NCBI GenBank assembly: GCA_016934095.1
Contig: JAFGTO010000184.1
Location: 1 to 13,860, forward strand
Reading direction: 5' to 3'
Source: Candidatus Glassiibacteriota bacterium
GTDB lineage: Bacteria > Gemmatimonadota > Glassbacteria > GWA2-58-10
DNA: 13,860 bases
Part shown: positions 13,476 to 13,860 of the stretch, one piece after another
Layout of the letters: every line of letters starts with the position of its first letter
Position numbering within the stretch: position 1 is the stretch's first letter
The notes under the pieces: generated by a model
What the model saw: only the letters and a program-made list of their open reading frames with translations
What the model was told of the DNA's origin: nothing
Database searches by the model: none
Program-made: the position numbers and the translations under genes

Positions 13476-13860
13476 TCAGCTCTTCGCTCCGGCCAGCGAC
13501 GCGAGCTCTGCCTGTGCAGCGGCGATCGACTCCGCAGCCACCCGGACCAGCTCGGCCAGCTCATCTCCGGTGAACGAGAGGTGCGGCATCAGCACCACCA
13601 CGTCGCCGAGCGGACGGATGATCACCCCTCTGCTGCGCGCCTGCAGGATTACCCTGCGCCCCATGTTCGAGCCGGGCGGGAAAGGCTTTGCACTCTGCCG
13701 GTCGGCTACCAGCTCGATGCCCACCATCAAACCGCAGCGGCGCACCTCGCCCACGATCTCGAGCGGGGCGACCTCGCAGTCAAGGGCGCGGTGGAACAGC
13801 TCGATTTTCGGCTGCAGGAACTCGAGCACCCGCTCTGTCTCGAAGACCTCGAGGCTGGCC
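13476..13860 (-). CDS. bioA: BioA, adenosylmethionine-8-amino-7-oxononanoate aminotransferase (C-terminal part)
   Basis: The last 127 or so residues of a class III PLP-dependent aminotransferase; the N-terminal two-thirds, including the PLP lysine, lie beyond the window. BioA moves an amino group from S-adenosylmethionine to KAPA to make DAPA in biotin synthesis. The visible part has the BioA-specific tail: VGEVRRCGLMVGIELV, then the hallmark ARSRGVIIRPLGDVVVLMPHLSFTGDEL. The RPLGD-V-LMP segment separates BioA from ornithine or GABA aminotransferases. A shared transcript with the downstream DUF4015 gene (38-bp gap) is possible. It has no evident tie to motility, so it probably marks the edge of the flagellar block. 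Confidence 0.92.
   Translation of the reverse strand, partial: ASLEVFETERVLEFLQPKIELFHRALDCEVAPLEIVGEVRRCGLMVGIELVADRQSAKPFPPGSNMGRRVILQARSRGVIIRPLGDVVVLMPHLSFTGDELAELVRVAAESIAAAQAELASLAGAKS

Noticed and set aside
1..13860. CRISPR arrays, tRNA or rRNA genes, insertion sequences, prophage genes, known riboswitches
   Set aside because: None seen: no regularly spaced repeats, no cloverleaf-like sequence, no transposase or integrase motifs, and no recognisable aptamer (the cheY leader was checked by eye for a cyclic-di-GMP aptamer pattern).

Overview
The window is a flagellar and chemotaxis locus from a moderately GC-rich bacterium, probably Gram-negative. The signs are a biotin gene, a Sec-exported envelope protein, a CheZ-type phosphatase and sigma-54 control of the basal-body genes. 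I cannot name the species. The mix (FapA, CheZ, a FlrB/FlrC-like pair, a DUF4015 protein) would fit a deep-branching Gram-negative or candidate phylum as well as a proteobacterium. Nearly all genes lie on the minus strand, so transcription runs from high to low coordinates.

Layout in transcription order. (1) 13860-13476: the C-terminal part of bioA. (2) 13437-12019: an exported DUF4015 putative glycoside hydrolase. (3) A 269-bp gap with a possible promoter, then a motility-control block: cheY (11749-11375), fapA (11355-9646), a 222-bp gap full of hairpins and repeats, a degenerate-receiver/SHOCT protein (9423-8707), a soluble PAS histidine kinase (8686-7571), a sigma-54 activator with receiver, AAA+ and Fis domains (7556-6159), and a CheZ-like phosphatase (6097-5363). 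(4) A symmetric bidirectional terminator (5242-5302) where the block converges with the only plus-strand gene, a small coiled-coil/winged-helix-like protein (4798-5223). (5) An AT-rich divergent intergenic region (4150-4797) with an exact-consensus sigma-54 promoter reading into flgB. (6) The basal-body operon flgB-flgC-(unknown ORF)-fliE-fliF-fliG; fliG runs off the left edge.

How the genes fit together: the kinase and the GAFTGA-bearing activator resemble Vibrio FlrB/FlrC and Pseudomonas FleS/FleR. Their likely target lies in the same window, the -24/-12 promoter at 4277-4292 that would drive rod (FlgB, FlgC), FliE, MS-ring (FliF) and switch (FliG) genes. CheY and CheZ supply the switch signal and its removal, and FapA is a flagellar assembly protein. 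The least explained parts are the degenerate-receiver/SHOCT protein next to the kinase, the unknown ORF between flgC and fliE, the plus-strand winged-helix-like protein, and the palindrome-rich gap between fapA and the degenerate receiver.
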